64,000 nucleotides of DNA from Mytilus trossulus (GCF_036588685.1 NC_086377.1:71802283-71866282), one strand, 5' to 3'; counted from the stretch's first letter, positions 13,601 to 24,765 are shown. Notes: a model not told the origin generated them from the letters alone. Program-made: numbers and translations.

Positions 13601-13784
13601 AATAACTAAAAAATATTCTAATGAATCTTCGTAAATCTTTGGTTTTTTGTTTATATCTATTCACATAAGCTTCATTCGATTTTCATGATTTTAGATTTTA
13701 ATTTTCTGAGTTGTGGTATTTCATTCAGAATAAACAGCTGCGCCATGAGCGCATGATACGCCCGACGTCTTATGTGGAAGTTAT
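10626..13784. other. No gene recognised
   Basis: 3.1 kb of AT-rich DNA. A short (TA)n tract lies near 13,096-13,110. ORFs at 11,157-11,408, 11,324-11,548, 12,028-12,246 and 13,035-13,250 show no domain, no matching splice sites and low-complexity composition. TAGGTCGAAACGTTGGACTAAATAGG near 12,246 looks like part of a dispersed repeat. Confidence 0.45.
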
Positions 13785-14365
13785 ATGCAATAATCATAAA
13801 TAGTTTCTGAGAAAGTTTTAAGCAATAATCATATATAGTTTTCGAGACACGGCGGGAAACCCCCTGATCCTGTTTTTTTTTTTTTACAAAAAACTTAATA
13901 TCACTAAAATAAAACTTTGAATCAAAACCAAAAAGTATACAGATCTTTAGATTAATATAACAAAGAAGTGTGTAAAGTTTTAAGCAATAATCATAAATTG
14001 TTATAGAGATACGGCACAACATGTAAAAAAACCCTCCCCCTTATTTACAAAATACTCAATCACTCAAAAATGAAATTGAATCATAATCAAAAAGAATACA
14101 GATCTTAAGATTAATATAACAAAGACATGTGTAAAGTTTGTAGCAATAATCATAAATCGAGTTTGAGATATGGTGCAACATGTAAAAAAAACCTCCCCTT
14201 TTTTACAAAATACTCAATAACTCGAAAATGAAATTTTGAATCATCACCAAAAAGTATACAGATATTAAGATTCATATAACTAAGAAGTGCTTAAAGTTTT
14301 AAGCCATAATCAAGAATCGTTTTTGAGATACAGTGCGACATGTGAAACAAAAATACACAAAATTT
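13785..14365. repeat. Tandem repeat, ~160-bp unit, 3.5 copies
   Basis: AAAGTTTTAAGCAATAATCAT recurs at about 13,813, 13,975, 14,133 and 14,294. Each copy is followed by GAGATACGG..CAACATGTAAAAAAACC, TTTACAAAATACTCAATAACTC and CCAAAAAGTATACAGATC. The 116-codon minus ORF over 13,672-14,022 is a by-product of the repeat and is not a gene. Confidence 0.9.
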
Positions 14366-16384
14366 TGACGGGCGTATAAAAAGGGGTGATTTTCTTGATT
14401 TCTGACAAAAATCACAAATGTTTGAGTAGTTTTTAAGATACATTAGTAACTGGTTAATATCTATTAAAATAAATTACATTGTAGGAGGAGTTATAGAACT
14501 GTATTCATTAAAAGTGACGGTATCACACGTTCATGGTGTTTTTTAATGTGCTGAATGTTTCTTTCATAACAGCTGACATGACTGATATGGCAATAGAAAG
14601 TTCAAATATGTTGGAACGATTTTTAAATGAATAGAAAGCATTGTGTATTGTTTCATAAGCAATATAGAATATACATTAAGAGTCGTACAGCTTTTACTTT
14701 CAGCAATAGGCTTATAATGAAACGATATATCATTTTAGAGGTCAAGGTCATACTGCCCTTCAGTGACACATATTTTGCATACAAATCATTTACTTTAATA
14801 AGTGTTTCAGAGATTGACTAATAAGTTTATTACTAAATTTAAAGTAAGCAGGAAGTACAGTCAAGTCTATTATTATTCTTAAAATTCCCTATTTCCTTAA
14901 ACAATTGCTTAATGATTATATGGGGTCATTATAGAAAAAAAGGTAATACAACATTCATGTTTTATGATTTAAATGCAGTTTTGACTGGATCTGTCTGGTC
15001 TTGTTAATTGTCAGAACTCAAAAATGCCTTGAATTTGTCGTTTTTTTATAGATTGAAGAGCTATGTCACAAAAATGTCATTTTTTGTTTGTTAATATATT
15101 TTTTAAATTGAATTGAAATATGTAATTTATATTTCAATTGTACCTTAATAAGAAATCACCATTAAATGTTCTATCACACATTCTATATTTTGTCTACTTT
15201 CAGCCAAAAAATGCTAAAAAATGTTTTTTTTACATTATATTTGATGATTTCAGTGCTGATTTTAACCACCTCGGTTATAGCAACCAGAAGTATGACCACA
15301 CATTTGAATGCATTTTAAACTGTTTTAGTTATATCCACTAGATACTTGTAATTATAAAGAAAATCAAAGATGGTCATGTATTGGTTCTTGCCTGATTTTT
15401 AGGTGGAACAGTACTTAAATTTGTCACACAGGTAACTTGAAAATATTGTTGTCGTTGTAACTATGCGGTACTAAATCTATTTAAACATAATTGAGGTTGA
15501 ATTGTAATTTTGTGCACTTTCTTCACTTCATTTATTTAACAATTTTGAAAGATAATTAAACAGATCATCGGCAGCAACAATCTCTATCAAAACATATAAA
15601 AAATTTAATGTTTATACATATTCTCCATTTTCATGCAACCGTGAACGTATTGTATTTCAGGTAAATAAAAATAATTTCGTCACTCTGCGTATTAACGTAC
15701 GATGGTATGTAGATATAGATTGAAATAAACAATTAATTTCCCCATAGGCGACAATGGTAGCCTTTTTCGAGATACAGACTTTAGAAAGTTGATTTTTTTA
15801 ACGAAACCTTGCTAGAATCAAAGAAAAGTTATTAGGACAGTATTTTTTGGTCCCAAAAATATAGGTTCGCGTTGCTTTTCGTAGCGTATTTTTTACTTAT
15901 CGCCCATGCCTATCAATTTTGCTCTTAAAAATACGTGTCTTGTCCTGGCGTTGAAAAGTCATCTCAGTGCCTTTAGGGCTACGGAATAATTTTTATTTTG
16001 CCTTTTGTATAAAGCAGAGTGCACGAAGTCTCTAAAAATAAAAAATTGCGGGCGCACATATCGACCAATCAGGATTAGCCATACTCTTAATTCTGAATAC
16101 CATGTTATGCTCATAAAATGGCTGCGCCCATAAAAGTTAATGGTGTATTGTAACCTATAGGAAGATATATGTGACTAAATCCGAATAGAAGACATTAAAT
16201 TTGAACGATTCTGTTATTTCAATATCGTTAAATGCTTGGTAGGGAAAACCTAACACTTTACTGAAATATCGTGAACTAAGCTGTAACTAAAAGGAATTTG
16301 AATTGTGTAGGAAAATACAGTTCCTTCAAGGTTATAAGATAGGTTATATACATATAACGACAAAATCTTTTCAGTGACTTTCCA
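14366..16384. other. No gene recognised
   Basis: AT-rich DNA. ORFs at 14,627-14,821 and 15,138-15,341 carry no recognisable domain or splice context. Confidence 0.45.
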
Positions 16385-16560
16385 ACTGTGATCTTGAATA
16401 TATCAATGTTTTGTGGTGGCAGTTCAAATTTCTCCGACCATCATCCCAGGTGGCCTCTATTGTATCAACCTACCTATTGTATTTATTGTGAACTTGTTCT
16501 CGTCCTGAATATGCATGAAATATTTGCCACTGGACGTTAAGCAACCATCAATCAATCGAA
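16385..16560 (-). repeat. Interspersed repeat (CAGTGGCAAATATTTCATGCA family), reversed copy
   Basis: On the minus strand it reads ATTGATTG..TTGCTTAACGTCCAGTGGCAAATATTTCATGCA, ATTCAGGACGAGAACAAGTTCACAATAAA and GAGGCCACCTGGGATGATGG, the 5' half of the family present at 34.9 and 42.0 kb. Confidence 0.88.
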
Positions 16561-16627
16561 CAGTCCTCATTACTTAATTTCGTCTTGAAGGCACTACCGG
16601 TTAGTTACCGAACCCGCCATCTTTGAG

Positions 16628-17085
16628 GGGTGATTAATTGATTGTTGGTATTAAACGTCCAGTGGCAAATATTTCATGCATATTCAGGACGAGAACAAGT
16701 TCACAATAAATAGAATATGTAAGTCTTGTCAAATTAAAAGTCAAAAGGACGTATGGTGGTGGGTTTTGTTCTACATGCCTTAACGGTGTGGTTGTCTTAC
16801 AAAGGATGTGAAGATGATGGTCGGGGAAATTTTGCCTTGCAACAGGCCACCTACGGGCCCTCAAAAAGTTGTTGCACGGGTTCTTAACGTGTAAAGAGTG
16901 TGCCACTCTCTTTTCACGAGACATCGGATTTAACGTCCCCATTCTGACCGGACGTTATTGCGAACTTAATACATCCCACACAGCTAAACGGACGCCCCAC
17001 TTCGGCAAGCGTTTTACTGCCGGTCGGGAGAAGACCAAATTACCATATTTCTATTCCCCATTCATCCCTGAGGGGTGAAACCTTA
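16628..17085 (+). repeat. Interspersed repeat (same family), forward, near full length
   Basis: It starts ATTGATTGTTGG..AACGTCCAGTGGCAAATATTTCATGCA and runs through TTGCCTTGCAACAGGCCACCTACGG, CGTGTAAAGAGTGTGCCACTC, TCGGATTTAACGTCCCCATTCTGACCGG and GGCAAGCGTTTTACTGCCGGTCGGGAGAAGACCAA. With the reversed copy at 16,385-16,560 it forms a head-to-head pair about 70 bp apart. ORFs here on both strands are repeat shadows. Confidence 0.92.
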
Positions 17086-17161
17086 CCATAGATAGCATTA
17101 TATGTAATGGGGCATCATAGGTAAGATATATATATAACAAGCAGATTCTTTTTTCTTAAAT

Positions 17162-17690
17162 TTAGGGTTTCACCTCTGACTGATTAACCTCTAGCTGCTG
17201 AACGTCCTGCATTGGAGTGTTAACCTCTGGGACCGGAGTCCCCTTATTTGCTGGCACCTTAATTGATCTATTGCCTGACTCTTCAGTGCAGATAACCAGA
17301 TCTGTTTTTTCTTTGGTTATGATCACATGTGACGAATCATGTTTTTCCACCAGTCTGACCGTAGGCAAATCCCATTCCACCTCCACTTGAACCATAGGTG
17401 AATGATTATTCTTCTTTGTCAGTAGGCTCCCGAGTACGTGGAACTTGAATGTCAGTCCAATCTTTATAATTGATGTCATGTTAATCCAAAACATCATCTT
17501 GACCTTCTGTATGTTCTTTCTTTACCTCGTGTTCATGACTTTCACGTTCATCTCCTCCCCGCTGTTCTCTCGGGGGAAAGGCAATGGTGTATCTTCATAT
17601 GCCTCTGAAGGTGTAGGCCAACTGCTTTCATCACCCTTACTTGGCCTTTTACTCATGATTAATCCAAAATACACAATCTGAAAAACACAA
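17162..17690 (-). pseudogene. Unrecognised coding remnant downstream of the PHD/Gypsy block
   Basis: A minus-strand reading starts with ATG at about 17,656 (MSKRPSKGDESS..). It continues as an acidic, proline-rich tail, then after a frameshift as ..EHEVKKEHTEGQDDVLD ending in a stop. A second open stretch of 111 codons follows at 17,497-17,162, containing WDLPTVRLVEKHDSSHVIIT. Between it and the PHD block are a plausible donor (AAG|GTAACT at about 17,759) and acceptor (TTTTTCAG at about 17,680), though the phases do not join cleanly. It may be the tail of the same element or gene as the PHD finger. No domain was recognised and the function is unknown. Confidence 0.35.
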
Positions 17691-17764
17691 TAAAAACTAA
17701 CTATAAAATAAGCTAAATATATACATCATACTACTGGTATATTGCCTTAATATGTAAAGTTACC

Positions 17765-18140
17765 TTGCGGTGCCAGAGTTCTGACACCGTGGACATCTAA
17801 ACTTTACCAAAGTGTCCGCCAGCTCTGGTGTCAAATCAACACATGCTCCATGGTACCACTCATGACAAAAAGCACACTGACTGTATCATAAACAGTCCAT
17901 CATCTGGTTGCTCCATGGTACCACTCATGACAAAAAGCACACTGACTGTATCATAAACAGTCCATCATCTGGTTTTCTTCACAAATAGTACAAGTCTGGG
18001 TAAGTCGCCTTAGTCGCATCTTCACCGTACTGTAATTTGTGCTGGCACTGTTTTAACCAGGGTGGTACTTCTCTGTCTTTACATAACTTTAAACGGTCAT
18101 GATTTATTGTCAGTACAGTTTTTTTGTAATTTTATCTGAA
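17765..18140 (-). pseudogene. Gypsy integrase C-terminal tail plus broken PHD finger
   Basis: The minus strand reads KKTVLTINHDRLKLCKDR..VPPWL, the hallmark end of Ty3/Gypsy integrase (the HDRLK motif). About 25 codons later, in another frame, comes a PHD zinc finger: CTICEEN..QC-AFC-HEWYHGAC..VKFRCPRC, with the C4-H-C3 ligands recognisable. The finger is destroyed by an in-frame TGA just before the third ligand pair and by a 65-bp tandem duplication, so no functional finger can be made. PHD fingers at the C terminus of Gypsy Pol are, as I recall, seen in some animal lineages; here the order is visible directly. A host PHD gene captured beside a Gypsy tail is the alternative. Confidence 0.7.
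17845..17974. repeat. Perfect 65-bp tandem duplication inside the PHD finger
   Basis: The segment beginning GCTCCATGGTACCACTCATG is present twice back to back, starting at 17,845 and 17,910. It covers the codons for the central Cys/His ligands. 65 bp is not a multiple of three, so it shifts the frame. Identity of the copies suggests a recent event or an assembly artefact. Confidence 0.95.
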
Positions 18141-18299
18141 AAACGCTCTTTGTGACAATTTGGGACGATGGAACCAGAAGGGCACAGATAAACATTTTTT
18201 TTTAAAGTGGAAGAAGAAGGAAATATTATAATTGACAAAAAATACACCTACTGTGACTTTTTTGTGGTACGAAGGAAATATCAAAATTTCTCCTCTAAT

Positions 18300-18560
18300 T
18301 CATTACATAGAGTCATGATAACTGTAGAGAACTTTAAAGACTGGAATTATGCTAGACCAGATTTTGGTTCTGTATTATTTTGATGGAGAAGAAAGAGATA
18401 TACAGGTGGGACCACATGGAAACAGTAAACAAGATTCGTCTTATCAAAGAACACAAAAAACAACAACAACCAAGCAACGTATTAAAGAATTATGTCAGGA
18501 GAAGAAGTCAGGACCAAAAATGTTATGCATTCCATGATTGAAGAGCAATAGCACAAATTC
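18300..18560 (+). pseudogene. Relic of a bivalve TE-associated gene family
   Basis: The plus strand carries a reading with HFDGEER-like LYYFDGEERDIQV and PHGNSKQDSSYQRT followed by a lysine-rich stretch and, in a shifted frame, SMIEEQ..FVAEQSFPK. I recall this block (a Y-FDG-E start, HGNSK, then EEQ-G-A-S-LPR) as the N-terminal part of a large multicopy mollusc family, probably transposon-derived, but I cannot give it a firm name. A stop and a frameshift break it, and it meets an opposite-strand relic near 18,550. Confidence 0.45.
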
Positions 18561-19045
18561 GTGGCAGAACAGTCATTTCCCAAACATTGTCGCTCGACTG
18601 ATGGTTTGAGATGTTTACCTTTTGAGCAAAGTTTATTGTGCACAACTAATCCAATAATGTCATGCTGCTGAGTGACATGTTCTGTCAAGCTATTTATCAC
18701 TTGAGTTGCAGATTGAAAAGGTGTTTTTCCCACACTGGAATACAAATGGTTGTTGTACATCACATCGGATTGCGCATTTATGACGTTTGGACTTGACATC
18801 CATTCTGTTGTTTAATTCTTTCACGCCTCATTTTCATATCATTCTTATTCATTTCTTTTTTAGTGAGTATTTTATTACACGCATCCTGGATACCTCGAGC
18901 TTATGGTGGTGGCAGATTTGTACTTAAGCAGAGTCGGGTGTGACCTGCTTCAGCCATTGGTGTTTTACTCAGTCCAACAGCAAGTCCAACCTTAACTTTG
19001 ACTGATCTCCTGCATGGTTTGTTGGTTGCAATTTCTTCGTTCAAT
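18545..19045 (-). pseudogene. Mutator-like transposase-family relic (N-terminal part)
   Basis: On the minus strand, 19,045-18,800 reads VKVKVGLAVGLSKTPMAEAG and LSTNLPPP, then IQDACNK and DMKMRRERIKQQNG. The open stretch 18,799-18,545 continues with DVMYNNHLYSSVGKTPFQSATQ, IIGLVVHNKLCSKGK and CLGNDCSATN. This order (GLS-TP, ST-P-P, NK.., DM..R, D-YNN-G-TPFQ-ATQ, KLC) is that of an abundant invertebrate family related, as I recall, to Mutator-like transposases. In-frame stops and the missing C-terminal half show it is dead. It differs in sequence from the copy at 21.5-22.5 kb. Confidence 0.6.
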
Positions 19046-20214
19046 GAAAAATATTTTGAATGATATGTGCAATGCGTACATTTGATTTGTTCTCTACAGC
19101 CTAATCTTCTTATTTTTTTTTTATTTTTTCATATCCATATGGAGAAATCTGGGGATATACTGCCATGTTTCTCGAAAGCTGTATTCCACATAACTGCATT
19201 TTGGTTACTATGGATATACTGGTTTGATCAGCTTTTTCTTACTCAGGTTGCACTTGTTCTTTTTTCTCTTGTTTCCCTGAAAGTGAAAATAGGTCGCCGA
19301 TGTACTAAACAGCATTGCCAAAATGTATTGGGAGAATATTTTCCTTATAAATGTGAATTATCTCCCTTATATCATATTTTAAATTGTGCTCTTGTATTAC
19401 TTTTACTATCTTGAAAAATGAATTTTGCTTACTTTTGTGTAAATCTAATGATGATTTTATTTTTCTTTAATAATGACATATGCACAATGTTCCTCCAATC
19501 TTTTTATTGGCATTTTTTGTCATGTTATCTCCACAAAACTAGAGACTACAACTAGTATGTCCTACATTCAAATCATCATCCGTACATATTGACATATCAA
19601 AATTATGAAGACCACGCAGTAAATTGCCCCTGTAACGCCTGTGTTTGGTGTCATGTTTTGAATAATGATATTTCCTAGCTCTTTGGTTTGGGGTCTAACA
19701 GTAGTATGGTATCTTGAACCAGCTTAATAGATAACCAGTGCTCAGAATTTCTGTACAAATTCATATAACATACATGCCACTTTATGACTATGATCTTTAA
19801 TTTCCAGTCTTATTGAAACACATCATAATTTCAATGTCTGTAAGATATACATTTATTTCAACTGTATATTTGAGGACAATCAGGTAAAAAAAGTACTTCA
19901 TGACAACAAAGAGATAGAGTATAAGGAGAAATATTTTATGGAAAGAGTTTATAACTGATCAAATTCTATTTAAAAATAAAATGGGATACGACTACAAATT
20001 TATCGGTTGAAATATGAATTAAACATTTGGTATTACAGTTTCTAATACGAAATACCGATGAATAATATATAATTATTAAGAAAATTACAAAAGAAAATTT
20101 GACGAAAAACATCGACCGCCATCTTCGGATATATACGGAGATCACATTTACCCCAGTGATTTAGAAATAATGTCTCAATCAGAATTTAGAAGATTTTTTT
20201 TCTTTATTAATATA
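19046..20214. other. No gene recognised
   Basis: AT-rich. The 115-codon plus ORF at 19,067-19,414 is rich in Leu/Phe and Ile from T-rich DNA and has no credible signal or domain pattern. Confidence 0.45.
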
Positions 20215-20476
20215 GATATAGGAAGATGTGGTTTGAGTGCCAATGAGACAACTCTCCATCCAAACAACAATTCAAAAATTAAACCATTATAGGTGAAAGT
20301 ACGGCCTTCAACACGGAGCCTTGGCTCACACCGAACAACAAGCTATAAAGGGCCCCAAAATAACTAGTGTAAAACCATTCAAACGGGAAAACCAACGGTC
20401 TAATCTATATAAACAAAACGAGAAACGAGAAACACGTATATATTACATAAACAAACGACAACTACTGTACATCAGA
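20215..20476 (+). repeat. SINE-like repeat, longest copy in the window
   Basis: It begins TATAGGAAGATGTGGTTTGAG..TGCCAATGAGACAACTCTCC and continues through ATTATAGGTGAAAGTACGGCC, CAACACGGAGCCTTGGCTCAC, GGGCCCCAAAATAACTAG and AAACGAGAAACACGTATATA to ACAACTACTGTACATCAGAT. This is the reference copy for the other fragments listed here. The family is very common in mussel DNA by memory. No Pol III box was established. Confidence 0.9.
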
Positions 20477-21440
20477 TTAATATGCACAGTTACTTGAAGC
20501 TTTTCTAATTGCAAATTACCAATGATGTCTGAGAAAGTTTGAATAATAATCTGTGGGCATCTTGGGTAAATTTTGAATGCCAACCGCGAACATGATTTAG
20601 TCCTGGGTGTCCCGATTGTGGATTTTTTAACCCCTGAAGAGGTGTTGATGGTCCCAATAACTGCAACACAAGCAGGTTATATATATATAAATACCATCTG
20701 AAAAGCCTGTAAAGGCTCCAGCCACTATATATGTGAATCTATATCTATATATATATATATGAGTATGTCTTAACCAGTGACGACAGCTTGTATCCATCGG
20801 ATCATCAGCAGTGATGGCAATACACAGGTAAACAATTATTTTATATATTTAATACGTCTTAAAATCAACCTAACATTGTTAGATCTGAAAATTGTTTGCT
20901 TTCCCATTTTTAGAGACGTAGTCTTCAAGACTGCATACAAGAACAAGTTTTCTTTAATCAAATATTATCAAACTTTATTTTTTTAACATTGTTCAGACAT
21001 ATATACAACAGGATAAAGCAGGAGAAGAGTATTACAATTAAAATCGCCAGAAAAAGAAGGGCCAACATTTACTGTGAAAATGTGGGGCGAGAAGACCCAT
21101 ATGCCAGGTCCAGTGAGGGAAACGAGCATACAATTAAAAAATATCGAAGTCGTTAACTATAAAGGACAAATGGAAGGAAACTCAACATAACAATAAAAGA
21201 AAAATATAAAATGAATATACACATGAAAGAGATCATGCAAAAAAACCGATTCGTATCAAATTGAGAAACGTGAATGGGCTAAAGTAGACATCGAAAAATG
21301 GCCGGAGGTATGCTACCCAGGCATTGTGAACTACCTAGTTTACAGTCAAAGTTCATATACACTACAATAACTAGTCCTACAAATCCTTGCTAGCTTATAA
21401 CTATTTTATAAGCGGATTTGTACAAGACTTGGGACACTTG
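20477..21440. other. No gene recognised
   Basis: AT-rich, with TA-rich microsatellites near 20,680-20,760. The 69-codon ORF at 20,777-20,986 has no feature of a gene. Confidence 0.45.
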
Positions 21441-21449
21441 ATAATCAAT

Positions 21450-22530
21450 TACAGAAGTGTGTTTTTAACTAAAGTGAAACATTCACAGAGAATGAATGAC
21501 AGCTCGTTGATGCCATCGGTAATTGCTGACAAGGACTGAAGTGTAATATCTGGACTCTGCACCTGTATGGCTAGAATTGGAGACGTCTGCTCCCTTGTTG
21601 GGTGTCCTATTGTTTGCAGTGGAAGAAAATAAGGGACTGCAAATTTATCTGTTTTATCCATTTGCAGGACAGTGATCTAGTATGTTGACAAGTAATGTGA
21701 ACAACTCCACCAGTTGAGTGCATCATCAACTTTACAGACAATGGAATATTCATGACACTGGGTGCAATCACCATCATAACAGCGGAGGGTAGCATCGAGC
21801 ACTTTGGCAAGTCTTTGCTTATTTCATGTTTTTGTAATATTCCTCCCCCAGTTTCTTTAATGTCATGGAGCATCTGCTCTTTAGATCTTTGCTTTGTCTT
21901 TTAGTTGTTAATTTTCATCTTTGGTTTACCCGTGGAACATTTCCAGGTTGTATTGAGCTCGCAAAGAGGCCCTGAATTGACTGCCCCAAATGTACACGGT
22001 CTACCAGTCTTCCTACTTTCAACATTGGTTCCGAGGCTGTAAGGGCTTCTTCAATACCTTTAGCTGAACGTCAATCTCCATCTGTGGTCACATACCGTAC
22101 CAGACATTTCTAGAGTACTGTCTGGTTTCCCATCTCTTACTCTGACAGGGCATCAGCTCTGTATACATTTGCTGTACATTCTTCATGACCAGGACATTCT
22201 ATTGGAAAGCCTTTCCCTCTAAGCCTAGCCGCTTTCCAACACATCTTATTCTTACAACAACAGCTACAATAAACTATATCTGTTATTGTTTCTATTTCCA
22301 GTGCAAAAACTTGTGTTGCATCCTGACCAAGCTTCTTTTTACTAACTATTGTTTTGCTGTTGTATCGTGCATTCACAGTTATGTTAATTTCATTTTCTGG
22401 GACACCCGGACTCCTGTTATCTTCATTTACTAGTTCCAGCTTTAGTGCCATGTCTGTTTTAATTAGCTTGACCATTTTAGCTGCTACTTTGCTGGATGTG
22501 CGTTGCATAATGGACACCTGGTCAAATGTA
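21450..22530 (-). pseudogene. Mutator-like transposase-family relic (long copy)
   Basis: The minus strand from 22,530 reads IMQRTSSKVAAKMVKLIK..DMALKLE, then NEINITVNARYNSKT, KKKLGQDATQVFALE and KMCWKAARLRGKGFPIECPG with a C-x-GHEECTAN pair. After several stops it keeps VRYVTTDGD, the conserved DGD acidic motif, then RLVDRVHLGQS and SKDLKSRC. A frameshift leads to VLDATLRCYDGDCTQCHEYS and VDDALNWWSCSHYLSTY, and then to 21,450. Motif order equals that of the 18.5-kb relic, so they are two members of one family. At least four in-frame stops and one or more frameshifts make it inactive. A possible acceptor (TTTGACCAG) precedes the first block. Confidence 0.68.
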
Positions 22531-23635
22531 CAGGAATATTAATATTCTAAGTGTTACATTTAACCGTATTCAAAATCGCTTGAAAACAAACTATAATTTA
22601 AATAGAAAAACAGCTGTCAAAAATTCAATGGATTTCACAGGTCCACAACAATCAATTATATTCGTATCGTCATCTTATATCATTCGGATTCAAAAACTAC
22701 AATAGGGAATAATAGGGTAATGATATAACAGTGAAAGGGTCTGGAATGTTGTAATAGTAACGAAAGGTACCACGGTTACAATTAACTACGTCAAACGCTC
22801 GTTTCGTCTGCAACAGATTTGTCAGTGACTCTCAGATCAAATTAGATTTAAAGCCAAGTAAGTACAAAGTTGGAAAGCATTGAAAACCAAAAAAAGTTGT
22901 GCCGAATTATCACTGGTATAAGAAAATCCTTGTTTATTACAAATTAGTATTATGCAGATTTCATATTTATTAAGCAAATTGCCATCAACTGTTAACTTCT
23001 ATATATTCAAATGTATTTTAATGATATGATCTTTTGAAATTGTATTTTCAAAAGTATTTGCCAAATGAGTTAATGTGTTTGCCCAAATTTAACGGTATAA
23101 TAAAAATTAGAAAAAAAAACAATCGGGGTTTAAACTAAAAGTTTCTTATTAATTTAGGTTTGTTTAAAGATTACAACAAAATGTTCTGGTGTATTCTAGC
23201 AAGAAAGAAACCAGTCTAACGTAATTGACTCAGAAGTGCCATCAACATCTAGAATAGGAAAAAATTGCATAATAATGCAACAAGAAAGGGCAATCTGAAT
23301 GTCCCTATTCTCAGTGAAATCAGTTTTGATGGCCCTCCAAAATCTTGTTTTGCAACAAATGAATCATATTTAAAAATATTACCATAGAACAGACAGTTAC
23401 TAATTAGTCTCCCTCAGTTTTTAGCTCACTTTTACTAAAAGGAAATGTGAGATTGCTTTTGCTATCACTTTATGTCCGTCATCGTCCTTCCTTTCGGTGT
23501 AAACTATTTCAAAGATCTTCTCCTCGGAAACTACTGAACCAATTCTAACGAAAATTAAGCTGAATGAACCTTAGAATAAAGTGTGTGTTTTATATTCTGT
23601 CTCGTCAAAAAACATGGCTCATCGTACATCCTTCT
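22531..23635. other. No gene recognised; degenerate repeat at 23,410-23,600
   Basis: AT-rich sequence. The stretch TTTAGCTCACTTTTACTAAAAGGAAATG..TATGTCCGTCATCGTCC resembles the start of a common bivalve repeat. No coding signal was found. Confidence 0.45.
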
Positions 23636-23822
23636 TTAATGAGCAAAGCCCATACTGCATAGTCACCTATAAAAGGCCCTGAAATGACAAATGTAAAACA
23701 ATTCAAATGACCTAATTGATGTTCAAGTAAATGAAGGAAAAAACAAATATGTATTATTTACATTGTAACATAGCAAATGTAACACAGCAACACACGACAA
23801 CCACTGAATTACAGGCTCCTGA
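23636..23822 (+). repeat. SINE-like repeat, 5'-truncated body
   Basis: AGCAAAGCCCATACTGCATAG..AAAAGGCCCTGAAATGACAAATG..ACACACGACAACCACTGAATTACAGGCTCCTGA follows the body of the 20.2-kb copy but lacks the start. Confidence 0.8.
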
Positions 23823-23839
23823 TTCATATCTTTTTTAGT

Positions 23840-24300
23840 TCACCTGACCTAAAAGCTCTACTTCATAGGACGTACCATTAGGGAAATACATACAAATGTT
23901 TTCTTTTGGAGAACCACTGGATGGAATGAAACCAAACATGGCTTGAATGATCCTTATGAGGTGCTTACCAAGTATTGTTACTTTGTAGCCGATTCATTAT
24001 CAAAGATGGCTGCCAGTGGGGACTTAGTTTGATATAGGAATCTATGGGAAATACATACATATGTCTTCTTCAGGAGAAAAACTGAATGGAATGAAACCAA
24101 ACAAGGCATGAATGATTCTTATGAGGTTCTGACCAAGTGTTGTTACTTTGTAGCCAATCTATCATCCAAGATGGCTGCCAGTGGGGGATTTAGTTTAACA
24201 TAGTACCCTATGGGAAACACATACTAATGTCTTCTTTGAGAGAATGACTTAATGGAATGAAAACAAACATGGCTTGAATGATCCTTATGAGGTGCTGACC
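23840..24300. repeat. Tandem repeat, ~166-bp unit, 2.7 copies
   Basis: GGGAAATACATAC recurs at 23,881, 24,046 and 24,212. Each copy has TCTTCTT..GGAATGAAACCAAACATGGC, TTGAATGATCCTTATGAGG..CTGACCAAGT and, in the first two, AAGATGGCTGCCAGTGGGG. Non-coding. Confidence 0.9.
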
Positions 24301-24370
24301 AAGTTTTGGGCTCTTGTGAAGAGTTGTCTCATTAGCAATTACACCACATCTTTTTTATATTTTATTGTAT
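24300..24370 (-). repeat. SINE-like repeat fragment, reversed
   Basis: GAAGAGTTGTCTCATTAGCAATTACACCACATC is the complement of the family start. It directly follows the 166-bp tandem repeat. Confidence 0.75.
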
Positions 24371-24549
24371 ATCAAAGGTAATAGTATTATACCAATGTTT
24401 AAATAATTAACAGTCAATGTTCTTTTTTAATTTTTATTCAGGTAGGTACTATACAAGTGACATAATTTATATACCCCTGAAATTTGGTTTGGTGTAAAAC
24501 AATTTATACAATATACCTATTTTTTCCTTCAGCATATTCAAAAGCTTAA

Positions 24550-24765
24550 TCCAAGCGCCTTGAAAACTGGGAAGGGTTAAGAAGTCAGTTATTGGAGGTC
24601 TATGTCTCTCATGAAGAACCGTGTAATTCCATCTGTAATTTTTGTGGTGTGGAATCTATAGATTTGTACAGATGTCTTGACTGTGCATTGTGGATAACAA
24701 CATGTCAGTCCTGTATGCCAAAAAGTCATTCCTTTCCACATCTACATACAATTGAGAAGTGGATG
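24550..24765 (+). CDS. Exon with KDZ-type cysteine cluster (partial gene or relic)
   Basis: An open stretch of 72 codons starts after a TAA and ends at a plausible donor, TGGATG|GTTAGT. It reads ..LENWEGLRSQLLEVYVSHEE followed by C-x2-C (CNFC), YRCLDC, CQSCMPKSH and HLHTIEKW. This spacing is that of the CxC-type cysteine cluster found before the transposase domain of KDZ (Kyakuja-Dileera-Zisupton) proteins. The in-frame stop at 24,547 leaves no usable acceptor directly upstream, and no KDZ catalytic exon was found downstream, so it may be a relic. A zinc-binding role is inferred from the family. Confidence 0.6.

Noticed and set aside
13672-14022. 116-codon minus-strand ORF
   Set aside because: It runs through the 160-bp tandem repeat and is not kept in the following units.
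16634-17078. ORFs of 102 and 69 codons on opposite strands
   Set aside because: Both are shadows of an interspersed repeat with three or more copies in this window.
19067-19414. 115-codon ORF, apparently membrane protein
   Set aside because: Hydrophobicity follows from T-rich DNA; no motif or splice context.
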